Positions 53,483-62,688 of a stretch of 64,000 bases of DNA are shown piece by piece. Positions within the stretch are counted from its first letter, which is position 1, and each line of letters begins with the position of its first letter. The DNA is from Rhodospirillales bacterium (lineage in GTDB: Bacteria; Pseudomonadota; Alphaproteobacteria; Rhodospirillales; Casp-alpha2). The stretch lies in assembly GCA_017644185.1 (NCBI GenBank), contig JAEPMA010000001.1, forward strand, positions 372,001 through 436,000. Reading direction: 5' to 3'. A program made the translations under genes and the position numbers. The notes beneath the pieces are model-generated. The model saw only the letters and a list, made by a program, of their open reading frames with translations. It did not search any database and was not told the DNA's origin.

Positions 53483-53977
53483 ATGACAAAGCGACTTCCG
53501 AAACTTGGCGCCGCGGCAGCATTGACCGTGAGCGTCCTGACTGCCGGTGCAGCCAGTGCGGATGATCATTCGCATGGCCAGAAGATCACCAAGCTTGGAT
53601 CGCAAGCTTCGATCAAAGGGCCCGAGAAATTCTTCACCGGGGATGCGCGGATCGATCCCTTGTTCCCGGCGAACGAGACGGCGCGCTATTCCGGTGCCTA
53701 TGTAACGTTCGAGCCGGGTGCACGTTCGGCCTGGCATCTTCATCCGGGCGGCCAACACATCATCGTGACGTCGGGTGTCGGGCGAACGGGGACGGCTGAT
53801 GGAAAGATCGAAGAGATCAAGGCCGGTGACGTGATCTGGTGCCCGCCGGGCGTCAAGCACTGGCACGGCGCAGCCCCGGATATCGCGATGACGCACCTTG
53901 TCGTTACCGGTTACAGCGACGGTGAGAACGTCGTCTGGGACGAACACGTCACCGACGCCCAGTACAAGGGAGAGTGA
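53483..53977 (+). CDS. Exported cupin
   Basis: A 164-residue cupin with a signal peptide (through AASADDH). The metal site has the usual motifs: G(X)5HXH as SAWHLHPGGQH and a second block PPGVKHWHG. Similar exported cupins are annotated as (R)-mandelonitrile lyase-like, but the name is not evidence of function. ATG at 53483 with AAAGGAAT upstream. The CMD gene follows 3 bases later. Confidence 0.87.
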   Translation: MTKRLPKLGAAAALTVSVLTAGAASADDHSHGQKITKLGSQASIKGPEKFFTGDARIDPLFPANETARYSGAYVTFEPGARSAWHLHPGGQHIIVTSGVGRTGTADGKIEEIKAGDVIWCPPGVKHWHGAAPDIAMTHLVVTGYSDGENVVWDEHVTDAQYKGE

Positions 53978-53980
53978 GCC

Positions 53981-54715
53981 ATGATCGCGACCATGAAAAA
54001 ATCCGTAGCGGTTCTCACCTTCGTATTCGGTGTTCTCGGCGTTTCGACGGCGCATGCCTCGACTGAAGTGACGTCGCTGACCCCGAAAGAGCAAAGCATC
54101 ATCACCATCGCGGCCTTCACCGCGAGCGGTGAGATGGAAAAGCTGAAGGGAGCGTTGAACACCGGGCTCGATGCCGGACTGACGGTGAACGAGACCAAGG
54201 AAATCCTCGTACAGATGTACGCCTATGCGGGGTTCCCGCGCAGCCTGAACGGCATCTTCGCCCTGATGGGGGTGCTGAAGGAACGGGAATCCAAAGGCAT
54301 CACCGATGAGGTGGGTAGGGAAGCCAGCCCGGTCCCGGCCGACCTGAACCGTGACGAGTACGGTGCCAAGGTTCGGGCCAAGCTTTCGGGGTTGGACGAG
54401 GTGCCGCCGCCGTCGGCGTGGCAGACGTTCTCGCCGGTTATCGACACGTTTCTGAAGGAGCATCTGTTCGCCGACATCTTCGTGCGCGATGTGCTCGATC
54501 ATCAGCAACGCGAGCTGGCGACCATCGGCGCGCTTGCCAATCTCCCCGGGACGGGTGGTCAGCTGCGCTATCACCTGGGGGCGGCGATGAACACCGGTAT
54601 CAGCGAAGCGCAGATGAAGGATTTCATTGTCGTGCTGAAGTCGAAAGTCGGTGTCGAAGAAGGCGAGGCCGCTTCGGCGCTGTTGAGCGAGGTGCTCAAG
54701 AAACGGGCGAAGTAA
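53981..54715 (+). CDS. Exported carboxymuconolactone decarboxylase-family protein, two CMD domains
   Basis: A 244-residue protein with signal peptide and two CMD-fold repeats (about 38-110 and 155-235). The active-site-like cysteine of AhpD-type CMD proteins is not evident, so it is unlikely to be an AhpD peroxidase. Family members with this architecture recur beside exported cupins. The ATG is 3 bases after the cupin stop, so they are coupled. It ends the operon. Confidence 0.87.
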   Translation: MIATMKKSVAVLTFVFGVLGVSTAHASTEVTSLTPKEQSIITIAAFTASGEMEKLKGALNTGLDAGLTVNETKEILVQMYAYAGFPRSLNGIFALMGVLKERESKGITDEVGREASPVPADLNRDEYGAKVRAKLSGLDEVPPPSAWQTFSPVIDTFLKEHLFADIFVRDVLDHQQRELATIGALANLPGTGGQLRYHLGAAMNTGISEAQMKDFIVVLKSKVGVEEGEAASALLSEVLKKRAK

Positions 54716-54819
54716 GAAAATCGGTGGCGTGGGCACCCCGGCGTTGTCGCGGATCGGCTTGATCCGGATGGCGTTCGGGGTGTTCTCTTGCCGATGGATT
54801 TGATCAATAGGTGGATTTC
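54716..54819. other. Intergenic hairpin region
   Basis: Contains a nested stem: outer CACCCCG/CGGGGTG and inner CGGATC/GATCCG. It has no T-run, so it could terminate or stabilise the CMD transcript. No gene is seen here. Confidence 0.4.
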
Positions 54820-55311
54820 ATGAGCCGTGTTTCCCATCGATTTATGATCGTCGCTTTCGTCATTGCGGCTGTGTTCGCGATACCGACGATGTTGAGGGCG
54901 GACAATCTTATCCAGGCCGCCGAAACCAATCGAACCGGAAAGAGCACCATTATGCGGATACGTGTGCAAGCGAACGGGCAAGACGTCACGTTTGCATTGA
55001 ACGAAAGCCGTGCGGCGATGGATCTCGTGGCGCAACTCCCCCTCGAGATCGCGGTCGAGAATTACGGCGGGATCGAGAAGATCTTCTATCCGCCCAGGAA
55101 ACTCGACACCACCGTTACGCCCCTCGCGGAAAACGTCACGGCGGGCTTATTGGCTTATTACGCGCCGTGGGGAAATGTCGTGATGTTCTTCGACGACTTC
55201 CGCCCGGCGGACGGTCTTTATGAATTGGGCCGTGTGCACGAGGGTGGGGCGATGATCGAAAATCTGTCCGGCACCATCCGTGTTGAGGAAGTGAATGTGC
55301 CAGATAACTGA
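54820..55311 (+). CDS. Exported cyclophilin-like fold protein
   Basis: A 163-residue protein with a signal peptide (to about residue 28). The mature part has the cyclophilin-like pattern MRIRVQANGQDVTFALNESRAA... then LLAYYAPWGNVVMFFDDF and GLYELGRV, seen in the Cyclophil_like family that often sits with CMD, cupin and SDR genes. Peptidyl-prolyl isomerase activity is not established for this family. The ATG at 54820 follows AGGTGG; a GTG at 54811 is an alternative. Confidence 0.8.
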   Translation: MSRVSHRFMIVAFVIAAVFAIPTMLRADNLIQAAETNRTGKSTIMRIRVQANGQDVTFALNESRAAMDLVAQLPLEIAVENYGGIEKIFYPPRKLDTTVTPLAENVTAGLLAYYAPWGNVVMFFDDFRPADGLYELGRVHEGGAMIENLSGTIRVEEVNVPDN

Positions 55312-55334
55312 TCGATGAAAGTCGGGATACTCGC

Positions 55335-55781
55335 CTACGTGTCGCGGCTGTCCATCACGATGGTGAAGGGGCCGTCGTTGATCAGGTCGACTTTCATCTC
55401 GGCGGCGAAGATTCCCGTTTCGACGTGGACGCCGTCGTCGCGCAATGTCTCACAGAAAAGATCGTAAAGAAATTTTGCCCGCTCCGGCGCTTCGGCATGG
55501 GAAAAACCGGGGCGGTTGCCCTTGGTCCACTGGGCGGCGAGGGTGAACTGGCTGATCGCGAGTATTTCGCCGCTGATTTGGTTAATATCGAGGTTGGTTT
55601 TGCCGTCCGCGTCGGAAAATATGCGCATTTTTGCAACTTTATGCGCAAAGCGGCGCGCCTCGTCGTCGCTGTCGCCGGCCTCGGCGCAGATCAGCACCGC
55701 GATCCCTTTATCGATCTTACCGACAACCTCCGAACCCACGGTGACATTGGCTTTCAGGACCCGCTGCAGGACTGCCTTCAT
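55335..55781 (-). CDS. dtd: D-aminoacyl-tRNA deacylase
   Basis: A 148-residue cytosolic enzyme that removes D-amino acids, and glycine, wrongly attached to tRNA. Signature motifs are SQFTLAAQ and NDGPFTI. The ATG at 55781 overlaps the stop of the upstream methyltransferase (four bases). Length and start match the family exactly. Confidence 0.96.
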   Translation of the reverse strand: MKAVLQRVLKANVTVGSEVVGKIDKGIAVLICAEAGDSDDEARRFAHKVAKMRIFSDADGKTNLDINQISGEILAISQFTLAAQWTKGNRPGFSHAEAPERAKFLYDLFCETLRDDGVHVETGIFAAEMKVDLINDGPFTIVMDSRDT

Positions 55782-56431
55782 GGCTTTTTCGCCTCCACGT
55801 AAACGCTCCCATCGGCGCGCTCACGAAGGTCGAGGGCGCCCGGGTCCGGGATCGTCGTTTCCCCCGCAGCGAGGATTTCAGGGTTGGAAAAATCGTTCTC
55901 GTTCAATAGCTTGAGTAGAGAGTTGCCGTCGTACATCCACTGGTGATGCCGATACCCGGTGGCCAGGAGCTTGAGCTTGTCGCCGAAGGTCCGGAGCGGC
56001 GGCGCGGCCACTAAGATGCTCTCCATGAACGCGTCGGAGTCGCCGTTTTCTTTATATGAATCAACGGCTTTTCCGAGATCGGGAACGGCGGTTCGGATCG
56101 TGCCGCCGGTCTTCAACACGCGTCGCGCCTCGCTCAGGAAGCGGGCCGCATCGGTGCGGTCCAGATGCTCCAGCATGTGCGACGTGTAAATCACGTCAAC
56201 GCTTTGATCCGTATGGGGAATTCGCTTCACGGCATTGCAGTGCCGGACATCGTTCCGGCGGCAGTAATCGATGTAACCGGCCTGCTCGCCGCCGACGAGA
56301 CGCATCGCTTTCAGCAACATTGCGACACCGCCCGGATATCCGGCAAGCCTTACTGACAGAGAGTTGTCGTAGTTGACCCAACCCTCCGTCACGGCCATGC
56401 CGCAACCGATATTGAGCCGGACCGGCTTCAT
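55778..56431 (-). CDS. Class I SAM-dependent methyltransferase
   Basis: A 217-residue methyltransferase. The SAM motif is LNIGCG at residues 5-10, with D near 22 after WVNYDNS and the later DVIYTSHMLEHL and RVLKTGG. The substrate is unknown; the short N-terminus and the region RHHQWMYDGNSLLKLL suggest polysaccharide- or lipid-associated methyltransferases. It overlaps nnrU and dtd by four bases each, so all three form one minus-strand operon. ATG at 56431. Confidence 0.85.
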   Translation of the reverse strand: MKPVRLNIGCGMAVTEGWVNYDNSLSVRLAGYPGGVAMLLKAMRLVGGEQAGYIDYCRRNDVRHCNAVKRIPHTDQSVDVIYTSHMLEHLDRTDAARFLSEARRVLKTGGTIRTAVPDLGKAVDSYKENGDSDAFMESILVAAPPLRTFGDKLKLLATGYRHHQWMYDGNSLLKLLNENDFSNPEILAAGETTIPDPGALDLRERADGSVYVEAKKP

Positions 56432-56982
56432 ATCACGGCGACACCGAATAATGTCGCGTGGAAATGTGCGACCGCTCCCGCCACAGCAAGTCCGCCGATG
56501 ACCGCCACGGCATCGCGCCACACTGCGCGCTTATCGGCTGAAGGTCTTGCGCCGCGCCGGTTTGCGGAGATCATGGCGAGCAGCGAATAGGCTAGGAACC
56601 CGCCGAACAGCAGAAGAGATTCCACGTCGCCGTTGTTCAGCAGATGCACCGCCGCCCACAGCACCACGCCCCACAGCATCGGATGTGGCGTCAAGCGCTT
56701 GATATTGCTTTTGATTTCGGCAGCGATAGCGAGACAGAGTGCAATCGGAACGACCGCATACGCGAGGTGACGGGCGCCCTCGGGCGGCGCCCAGAGAAAC
56801 GTCCTTTCGGCCGTCCCGTAACCGTAAATCATCAAACCGAGTCCGATCGCGGCGACAAGCGCGAAAGTCCCCCGGTATCCTTGTATTCCAAGCTTTGCGA
56901 TTGCGGCGTCACGATGCGCGGGGAACAAGGGAAAGACATGAATCCCGAAGAAAACGATCAGGCCTGCAATGAGGAAGGTCAT
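56428..56982 (-). CDS. nnrU: NnrU family membrane protein
   Basis: A 184-residue integral membrane protein with about five helices. The N-terminal FFGIHVFPLFPAHRD and the PEGARHLAY and TPHPMLWGV blocks are typical of NnrU, first linked to nitric-oxide/nitrite reductase expression. The exact role is unclear, and no denitrification gene is adjacent. It is the first gene of the nnrU-methyltransferase-dtd operon. Start ATG 56982 by family N-terminus. Confidence 0.88.
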   Translation of the reverse strand: MTFLIAGLIVFFGIHVFPLFPAHRDAAIAKLGIQGYRGTFALVAAIGLGLMIYGYGTAERTFLWAPPEGARHLAYAVVPIALCLAIAAEIKSNIKRLTPHPMLWGVVLWAAVHLLNNGDVESLLLFGGFLAYSLLAMISANRRGARPSADKRAVWRDAVAVIGGLAVAGAVAHFHATLFGVAVI

Positions 56983-57011
56983 GTCTGAACCCCTTTTCCG
57001 TTACCGGTGGC

Positions 57012-58580
57012 TTATTCCCACTCGATGGTGCCGGGTGGCTTCGACGTAACGTCATAGACGACCCGGTTGATACCCTTCACCTCGTTGACGATGCGGCTCG
57101 AGACGCGGCCCAGAAACTCATGATCGAAGGGGAAATAGTCGGCCGTCATGCCGTCCGTGGATGTCACGGCCCTGAGCGCGCAGACGAAGTCATACGTCCG
57201 TGCATCGCCCATTACGCCGACGGTCTGCACCGGCAGCAATACCGCGAACGCCTGCCAGATTGTGTCGTAAAGACCGGCGTTACGGATTTCCTCAAGATAG
57301 ATCTTGTCGGCGGCACGCAGGATATCGAGGCGATCCTTGGTGATCACGCCAGGCACCCGGATCGCGAGACCCGGTCCAGGGAACGGGTGACGGCCGACGA
57401 AGCTGTCGGGTAGGCCCAACTCGCGGCCGAGTGCACGGACTTCGTCCTTGAACAATTCCCGAAGCGGTTCGACCAGCTTCATGTTCATACGTTCCGGCAG
57501 GCCGCCAACGTTATGATGCGACTTGATGGTGACACTCGGGCCGCCCGTAAAAGAAACGGACTCGATTACGTCCGGGTAGAGCGTGCCCTGCGCCAGGAAG
57601 TCTGCGCCGCCGACTTTTTTCGCTTCCTCCTCGAACACGTCGATGAATAGCCTGCCGATGGTCTTACGTTTCACTTCCGGGTCGGAAACACCCTCAAGTT
57701 CGCCCAGGAACAGGTCTTCCGCATTCTTGTGAACCAGCGGGATGTTGTAGTGATCGCGGAAAAGCGACACGACTTCGTCTGCCTCGTTCGCACGCATCAG
57801 ACCATGATCGACGAACACGCAGGTCAATTGGTCGCCGATGGCTTCGTGCAGAAGAACGGCGACGACGGAACTGTCTACGCCCCCGGAAAGCCCGCAGATC
57901 ACGCGGCCCGAACCTACCTGATAGCGGACCTTCGCAATCGCTTCGTCCTTGAACGACGCCATGGTCCAGTCACCCTTGGCGCCGCAGATTTGATGCGTGA
58001 AATTTTTAAGCAGCTTGTGACCGTCGGGGGTGTGCATCACTTCCGGGTGGAATTGCACGCCGAAAAGCTGGCGCGCTTCGTCGGCGATAATGGCAAACGG
58101 CGAGCCGTCCGAAACGCCGACGACATTGAACCCTTCCGGGATCGCATCGATACGGTCACCGTGGCTCATCCAGACCTGATGCTTCTCACCGGGTTTCCAA
58201 ACCCCCTCGAACAGGCAGCTCTCTGCCGTAATCTCGACAAACGCGCGGCCGAACTCGCGGTGCGTGGAAGGCTGAACCTGCCCGCCCATCTGTTGCACCA
58301 TGGTCTGCTCGCCGTAACAGATTCCGAACACCGGCACGCCCATCTGAAATACGGCGTCAGGCGCGCGGGGTGTCGTCGCTTCGTGCACGCTGGCAGGGCC
58401 GCCGGAGAGGATAATGCCCTTGGGCGCGAATTCCTTGAGGGAAGCTTCGGTGACCGCGTTGAAAGGGTGGATCTCGCAGTAGACGCCGGATTCACGGACC
58501 CGGCGCGCGATGAGCTGTGTCACCTGCGAGCCGAAATCGACGATCAGAATACGGTCGTGATGCTGGGTGATGTCAGACAT
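57012..58580 (-). CDS. guaA: GMP synthase (glutamine-hydrolysing)
   Basis: A 522-residue two-domain enzyme that converts XMP to GMP. The N-terminal glutamine amidotransferase has its nucleophile C88 (FGICYGEQ) and the His-Glu in FHPEVMHT. The PP-loop SGGVDSSV lies near residue 230, and the C-terminal dimerisation domain ends PGTIEWE. Length matches GuaA. It ends 29 bases before nnrU. No purine riboswitch is evident upstream. Confidence 0.97.
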   Translation of the reverse strand: MSDITQHHDRILIVDFGSQVTQLIARRVRESGVYCEIHPFNAVTEASLKEFAPKGIILSGGPASVHEATTPRAPDAVFQMGVPVFGICYGEQTMVQQMGGQVQPSTHREFGRAFVEITAESCLFEGVWKPGEKHQVWMSHGDRIDAIPEGFNVVGVSDGSPFAIIADEARQLFGVQFHPEVMHTPDGHKLLKNFTHQICGAKGDWTMASFKDEAIAKVRYQVGSGRVICGLSGGVDSSVVAVLLHEAIGDQLTCVFVDHGLMRANEADEVVSLFRDHYNIPLVHKNAEDLFLGELEGVSDPEVKRKTIGRLFIDVFEEEAKKVGGADFLAQGTLYPDVIESVSFTGGPSVTIKSHHNVGGLPERMNMKLVEPLRELFKDEVRALGRELGLPDSFVGRHPFPGPGLAIRVPGVITKDRLDILRAADKIYLEEIRNAGLYDTIWQAFAVLLPVQTVGVMGDARTYDFVCALRAVTSTDGMTADYFPFDHEFLGRVSSRIVNEVKGINRVVYDVTSKPPGTIEWE

Positions 58581-58649
58581 GAGGTCTGATACTTGATTGT
58601 GCGTGGAATGAAAAGAGGGAAGACGTGCTTACCAGCCTCATGGGGCATC

Positions 58650-60614
58650 TCAGCTTTCAGAATGGCCGGAGTTTATCGGGAAATAGATGTAGAACGTGGA
58701 GCCTTTTCCTTGCTCGCTCTCGATTTTCAGGCCGCCACCGTGAAGCTCGATCATTTCCATGCACAACTGCAGGCCCAAGCCGGTACCGGTCTCGCCGGCG
58801 GTCCCCTTGCGTGACGTGCTGGCACCTAGATCAAGCAGTTTTTCAAGGATTTCCCGAGGGATACCGATGCCCTGATCGCTGACGGAAATGCAGGCGCTAT
58901 CCCCCGACCGTGTAAGCGACAGTTTGATGCGGCTCCCGGCGTTCGAGAACTTCAGCGCGTTTCCGATAAGGTTGCGGACGATGGTCTCGATCATGTTCGG
59001 GTCCACTGTCGCGACGAATTGACCGGGGAGATCAAGTACGAGATCGATCGATTTCTGCTCTATCATCGGGCGTAGAAGACTTGCGGTTTCCGTTAGCAAA
59101 GTGGGCAAATCCGTAGCCACCGGTGCGAATCGCAGGTCGCCTTGTTGCAGCCGGCTCCACGCCAGGAGGTTTTCCAGAAGTTGGTGTAGGTTGGTGGCCG
59201 CGTCGTTGAGGTCGCCGCTGTATTCGACGATTTTTTCTCTGGAAAGATGTTCCGCACGATTTTTTAGATAGTCGGAGACGCCGATTAGCGAGCTGAAGGG
59301 ACCGATCAGGTCGTGCGCGATGATCGAGAAAAATTTGTCCTTTTGCCGGTTGAGCGTCAGCAGTTCGTCGTGCTTTTGTTGTAGTTCTTGAGTTCTCTCT
59401 GCGACTTCCTCGGAAAGGGCGGTTGTGTGCGCTGTGACCGTCTCGGCCATTTCGTTGAAGTTGAGCCGCAATCGGTCGAGTTGATCGGGCGTGGCATCGC
59501 CGGGTTCTTCAACACCGGCAGACTCTCCGTCTTTGAATGCGTTGACGGCTCGGTCGAGCCGGTCGATGCGCTTCAAAACGATCTTGTCCAGCGCAATGCC
59601 GAGGGCCGTCAGGCTTACCAGAACCGCCAAAGTGACCAATATCGCCAACGGGATGAAATAATGACCGAGGACGAATGTCCTGAGTTCGATCACGGATATA
59701 CTGAACCAGTTGATCTGTGGCATGAAAGTGGCGCCCACCAGGACGTCGCGCCCATCACTCGATACGGCAACCGTCGTTGCTTTGTCCGGGCGGGCTCTTG
59801 CGTCGATCAGGGCCTGCTTCAGCCGTTCCCGGTCTTCATCGTTATCGAGAATGTTGAAAATCGTGTTTTTCAGATTGTCTGGTTTGGTGAGCGCGTCATG
59901 CTCGATCAGGTCGACATTTGGATGTGCTTGTATCGCGCCGTCTTCATCGACATAGATCGTCGTCACCCCATCGGGCTGACTTTGCTGCAGTTGATCGATG
60001 AATGCCGTTAGGTCGATGCCGGTGCCGACAATACCTAGCACATCGTCGGTATCCCGATCGCGAATATTGCAATTGAACCAGACTTTCGTCTCGCGAATGG
60101 CCCGATCGAAATCGATGTTGAGATAGCAAATACCGGAAAGCGCGATGGTGCTGAAGTACCAAGCGTCATCGGGATTCGATTTGGCCAGGGTATACTTTAC
60201 GAGAGAGGACGGGGCGGCATCCGGTCTGTCTTTGAAATGGAATTCCTTCGTTGTGTCCGGAACAAAGAAATAGTTGCCGTCACGAAACATGGATCGAAAT
60301 CGCTCGAGCGTATCGAAGCCGCGGGCTCGGGCCGCCTCGTCATGTGGCGTTTTTGCAAGTTCGGCGATGGTAGGATCTTGTGACAGCGCTACCGCCAATG
60401 CGTATTCACGGTTAAGCGGCAATGCTGCGCGGGCCCGGTCGAGAAGAACCTGGTCAGCTGAAATCCGCGCCCCTAGCTCGTCGACGAGGTTTTGCGCCAG
60501 AAGCCAGAAAACGAACAGCAAAGATGCACTGATCGCAAGCGCGATCGGTACGGAAAGCACGATGAACCGGTATCGAAGATTGCCGCTAATACTTGGCGGC
60601 AGAAGATGTCCCAT
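58650..60614 (-). CDS. Cache-domain sensor histidine kinase
   Basis: A 654-residue kinase. Two membrane helices (about 16-40 and 323-346) frame a periplasmic dCache-like sensor; HAMP follows, then a coiled coil (about 395-425) and HisKA with H434 (SIIAHDLIGPF). N-box, DQGIGIP and GTGLGLQLC are intact. The isoleucine-glycine after H-D-L in place of R-x-P is a variant H-box. No response regulator is adjacent. The Cache sensor suggests small organic ligand binding. Confidence 0.92.
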   Translation of the reverse strand: MGHLLPPSISGNLRYRFIVLSVPIALAISASLLFVFWLLAQNLVDELGARISADQVLLDRARAALPLNREYALAVALSQDPTIAELAKTPHDEAARARGFDTLERFRSMFRDGNYFFVPDTTKEFHFKDRPDAAPSSLVKYTLAKSNPDDAWYFSTIALSGICYLNIDFDRAIRETKVWFNCNIRDRDTDDVLGIVGTGIDLTAFIDQLQQSQPDGVTTIYVDEDGAIQAHPNVDLIEHDALTKPDNLKNTIFNILDNDEDRERLKQALIDARARPDKATTVAVSSDGRDVLVGATFMPQINWFSISVIELRTFVLGHYFIPLAILVTLAVLVSLTALGIALDKIVLKRIDRLDRAVNAFKDGESAGVEEPGDATPDQLDRLRLNFNEMAETVTAHTTALSEEVAERTQELQQKHDELLTLNRQKDKFFSIIAHDLIGPFSSLIGVSDYLKNRAEHLSREKIVEYSGDLNDAATNLHQLLENLLAWSRLQQGDLRFAPVATDLPTLLTETASLLRPMIEQKSIDLVLDLPGQFVATVDPNMIETIVRNLIGNALKFSNAGSRIKLSLTRSGDSACISVSDQGIGIPREILEKLLDLGASTSRKGTAGETGTGLGLQLCMEMIELHGGGLKIESEQGKGSTFYIYFPINSGHSES

Positions 60615-60756
60615 TAAGCCCTATCCTGGGGATTGAGAAATTCATTTCGTGCATCGCTCATAAATTGACGCGTTGTTAACCATTTTATCACCGAATCGCC
60701 CAACAATGAAAATGACGATAAACTCAAAGTTGAAAGACTCTTGTGGGGAACCGATC

Positions 60757-61716
60757 GTGTCGAGCGCGAGACAATTAACCAGGATCGGATTCGCGACCTT
60801 ACTCGTCGTTGGAATGGGGGGCAGTATATCTGCCCGAAATTCAGCGCTGGCTCAAGGTGTTGAGCAAAGCCCTGCATCGCCGCCAAAAGTCCGGATCACC
60901 AAGAAGGACTGCAAGCGGATTATCCGTCACCAACCGGCGGCTGATGTCGCTTACAAACCCGGGGTAGACGTGCGCGGCAACCCGGTGACGTCGGCAGACG
61001 TGGGCGGCGGTTTTAGCATCCCGTTACCTGACGTCTTCGAATTCAACATCACCAAGGACCTGACCGCTTATCTAGATGGACCGGAAGAACAGTTGGCGGC
61101 GGATAAGGCAGCTGCCATCGCGGCGGAACGTTCGGTCGCTGCGACAAATGCCGCCGTCTCATCGGCGGAGACCGCCGTCACGGAAGCGCAAGCGGTCTAT
61201 GACGATGCCGTCGCTGCGGCGGAAGCCGCAGCCGCCGCTTCCGAAGCCGCCCCCAACGACACTGATCTCGCCGCTGCGGCCACATCGGCGCAGGCCGAAG
61301 CGGATGCGGCGGCGGCTGGGCTTGCGACGACCCAAACTGCTTACAATTCGACCCAATCCGCTGCGACGTCCGACGATGTGACGGGGGCGCTTGCCGGGGC
61401 GCAATCAGCGTTGGCGGCCGCAGAGGCGACGGCGGCGGCGGCGGGACTGGATGCGGATGCCGTTTCGGCGGCGACCGCGGACACCTCGGCGGCGCTCATC
61501 GAGGCATCACAGGCGGCGACGGATTCAGCGACTGCGGACACGGCTGCTTTAGAGGCGATGGAGACGGTTTCGAAAAGCGCCGGGATGACGTTGAACGTCG
61601 GGACGGTCCGCTACAACATCAATACCGGCGCGATGACTTTTAACGGGAAGCCGTTGAACGACGCCTCGGAAGCAGAGTTGGCCGAAAAATGCCGCGCCAT
61701 GATGAAAGCGAAATAG
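60757..61716 (+). CDS. Exported alanine-rich protein with conserved terminal modules
   Basis: A 319-residue exported protein of unknown function. Signal peptide about 1-34. Residues 41-105 form a module with VRITKKDCKR and PGVDVRGNPV; residues 110-272 are almost pure Ala with Asp/Glu/Thr/Ser, in a heptad-like pattern suggesting a long coiled coil or helical stalk; residues 277-316 form a second module (NVGTVRYNINTGAMTFNGKPL). The two ends look conserved and the middle variable. GTG at 60757 with GGGGA upstream gives the best signal peptide; upstream ATGs exist. It converges on the Cys-rich gene, 7 bases apart. Confidence 0.72.
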   Translation: MSSARQLTRIGFATLLVVGMGGSISARNSALAQGVEQSPASPPKVRITKKDCKRIIRHQPAADVAYKPGVDVRGNPVTSADVGGGFSIPLPDVFEFNITKDLTAYLDGPEEQLAADKAAAIAAERSVAATNAAVSSAETAVTEAQAVYDDAVAAAEAAAAASEAAPNDTDLAAAATSAQAEADAAAAGLATTQTAYNSTQSAATSDDVTGALAGAQSALAAAEATAAAAGLDADAVSAATADTSAALIEASQAATDSATADTAALEAMETVSKSAGMTLNVGTVRYNINTGAMTFNGKPLNDASEAELAEKCRAMMKAK

Positions 61717-61723
61717 CATTCAC

Positions 61724-62014
61724 CTAAAAGCATTGAGTGCGCTGCTTGCGGCACGTTGACTTGCAGTTGCTATCGGATCCGCAGCTTTGCAGGCATTGCT
61801 TGTAGACGGCCCCGCAATCCCGCCCCTGACCGGATTCCGTATTCCCCGAACCATAGCCGCACTGCAGGGCGCAGGCCTGTTTTTTGTCGGAACCGTACGT
61901 TTCGATGCAGGTCTTGAGACAAACAGCCGGATCGCCAGCGGCTTGAACGCTGTTTAAAGGGGGGGCGAAGCTGAGTGCCAGGGCCAATAAGACCGAATAC
62001 AGGTATGCACGCAT
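61724..62014 (-). CDS. Small exported cysteine-rich protein
   Basis: A 96-residue protein with a signal peptide (to about residue 26) and ten cysteines in the mature 70 residues: C32-x3-C36-x11-C48-x3-C52, then C67, C74-x3-C78-x5-C84-x3-C88 and C95. The twin CX3C layout resembles small disulfide-rich carriers or CHCH proteins, probably by convergence. Five disulfides are expected in the periplasm. I recognise no family. It converges on the Ala-rich gene. Confidence 0.75.
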   Translation of the reverse strand: MRAYLYSVLLALALSFAPPLNSVQAAGDPAVCLKTCIETYGSDKKQACALQCGYGSGNTESGQGRDCGAVYKQCLQSCGSDSNCKSTCRKQRTQCF

Positions 62015-62145
62015 CAGCTGACCCCTTCGACGTTGATATCAAAGGTTAGCATGGTCATGTCTCATTGAGAATTCCCGTGGGTGCGCTAAGCTCGCGGTCA
62101 CAAATAAGGCGAATTTGCCAAAACAAGCTTAGGGAGCTGAAAACG

Positions 62146-62673
62146 ATGGACGGAAACGTGCACCCGCACGACGCATGGTCGCGGGCACTCTTCAAACAAT
62201 TCAAGGACTCGGGCGTCAGGCTGTTCAGCTATATCCCGGACGCGGGCAACGCGCGGCTGGTGGAACTGGCTGACGAAGACAACGAGACCCGCACCGTGCT
62301 GCTGACGACAGAGGAAGAGGGTGTTTCGCTGGCCGCCGGCGCCGATCTGGTCGGCTCAAAGGCCGTGCTGATGATGCAGTCGTCGGGCGTCGGCAACTGC
62401 CCGAATTTCCTGTCGTTCGTGAAAGGCGGCAACTTTCCGATTCTGATGATGGTCTCCATGCGCGGCGATTACGGCGAACAGAATCCCTGGCAGTACCCGA
62501 TGGGTGAGGCGGTTGAGCCGATCCTCGAAGCCATGGGCGTGCTGGTGTTCAAGGTTGAACGTGCCGATGAACTGGAGGCGGCCGCGACTGCGGCGCTGGA
62601 TACCGCATTTAAGGCCGGGAAGTCGGCGGCACTTGTGCTGAGCCAGAAATTCCTCGGCGCCAAGGGTTTCTAA
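62146..62673 (+). CDS. ThDP decarboxylase, PYR-domain subunit (ComD/phosphonopyruvate decarboxylase-like)
   Basis: A 175-residue subunit with only the pyrimidine-binding half of a thiamine-diphosphate enzyme. The catalytic glutamate lies in LLTTEEEGVSLAAGADLVG (about residue 50), and MMQSSGVGNCPNFLSF is a signature of sulfopyruvate/phosphonopyruvate decarboxylases. The substrate is unknown. The partner subunit is encoded 15 bases later. ATG at 62146 with AGGGAG upstream. Confidence 0.87.
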   Translation: MDGNVHPHDAWSRALFKQFKDSGVRLFSYIPDAGNARLVELADEDNETRTVLLTTEEEGVSLAAGADLVGSKAVLMMQSSGVGNCPNFLSFVKGGNFPILMMVSMRGDYGEQNPWQYPMGEAVEPILEAMGVLVFKVERADELEAAATAALDTAFKAGKSAALVLSQKFLGAKGF

Positions 62674-62688
62674 GGGGAGGGTGAATAG

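Noticed and set aside
57012-58620. A purine riboswitch in front of guaA.
   Set aside because: The short upstream region lacks the paired loops and core of the aptamer.
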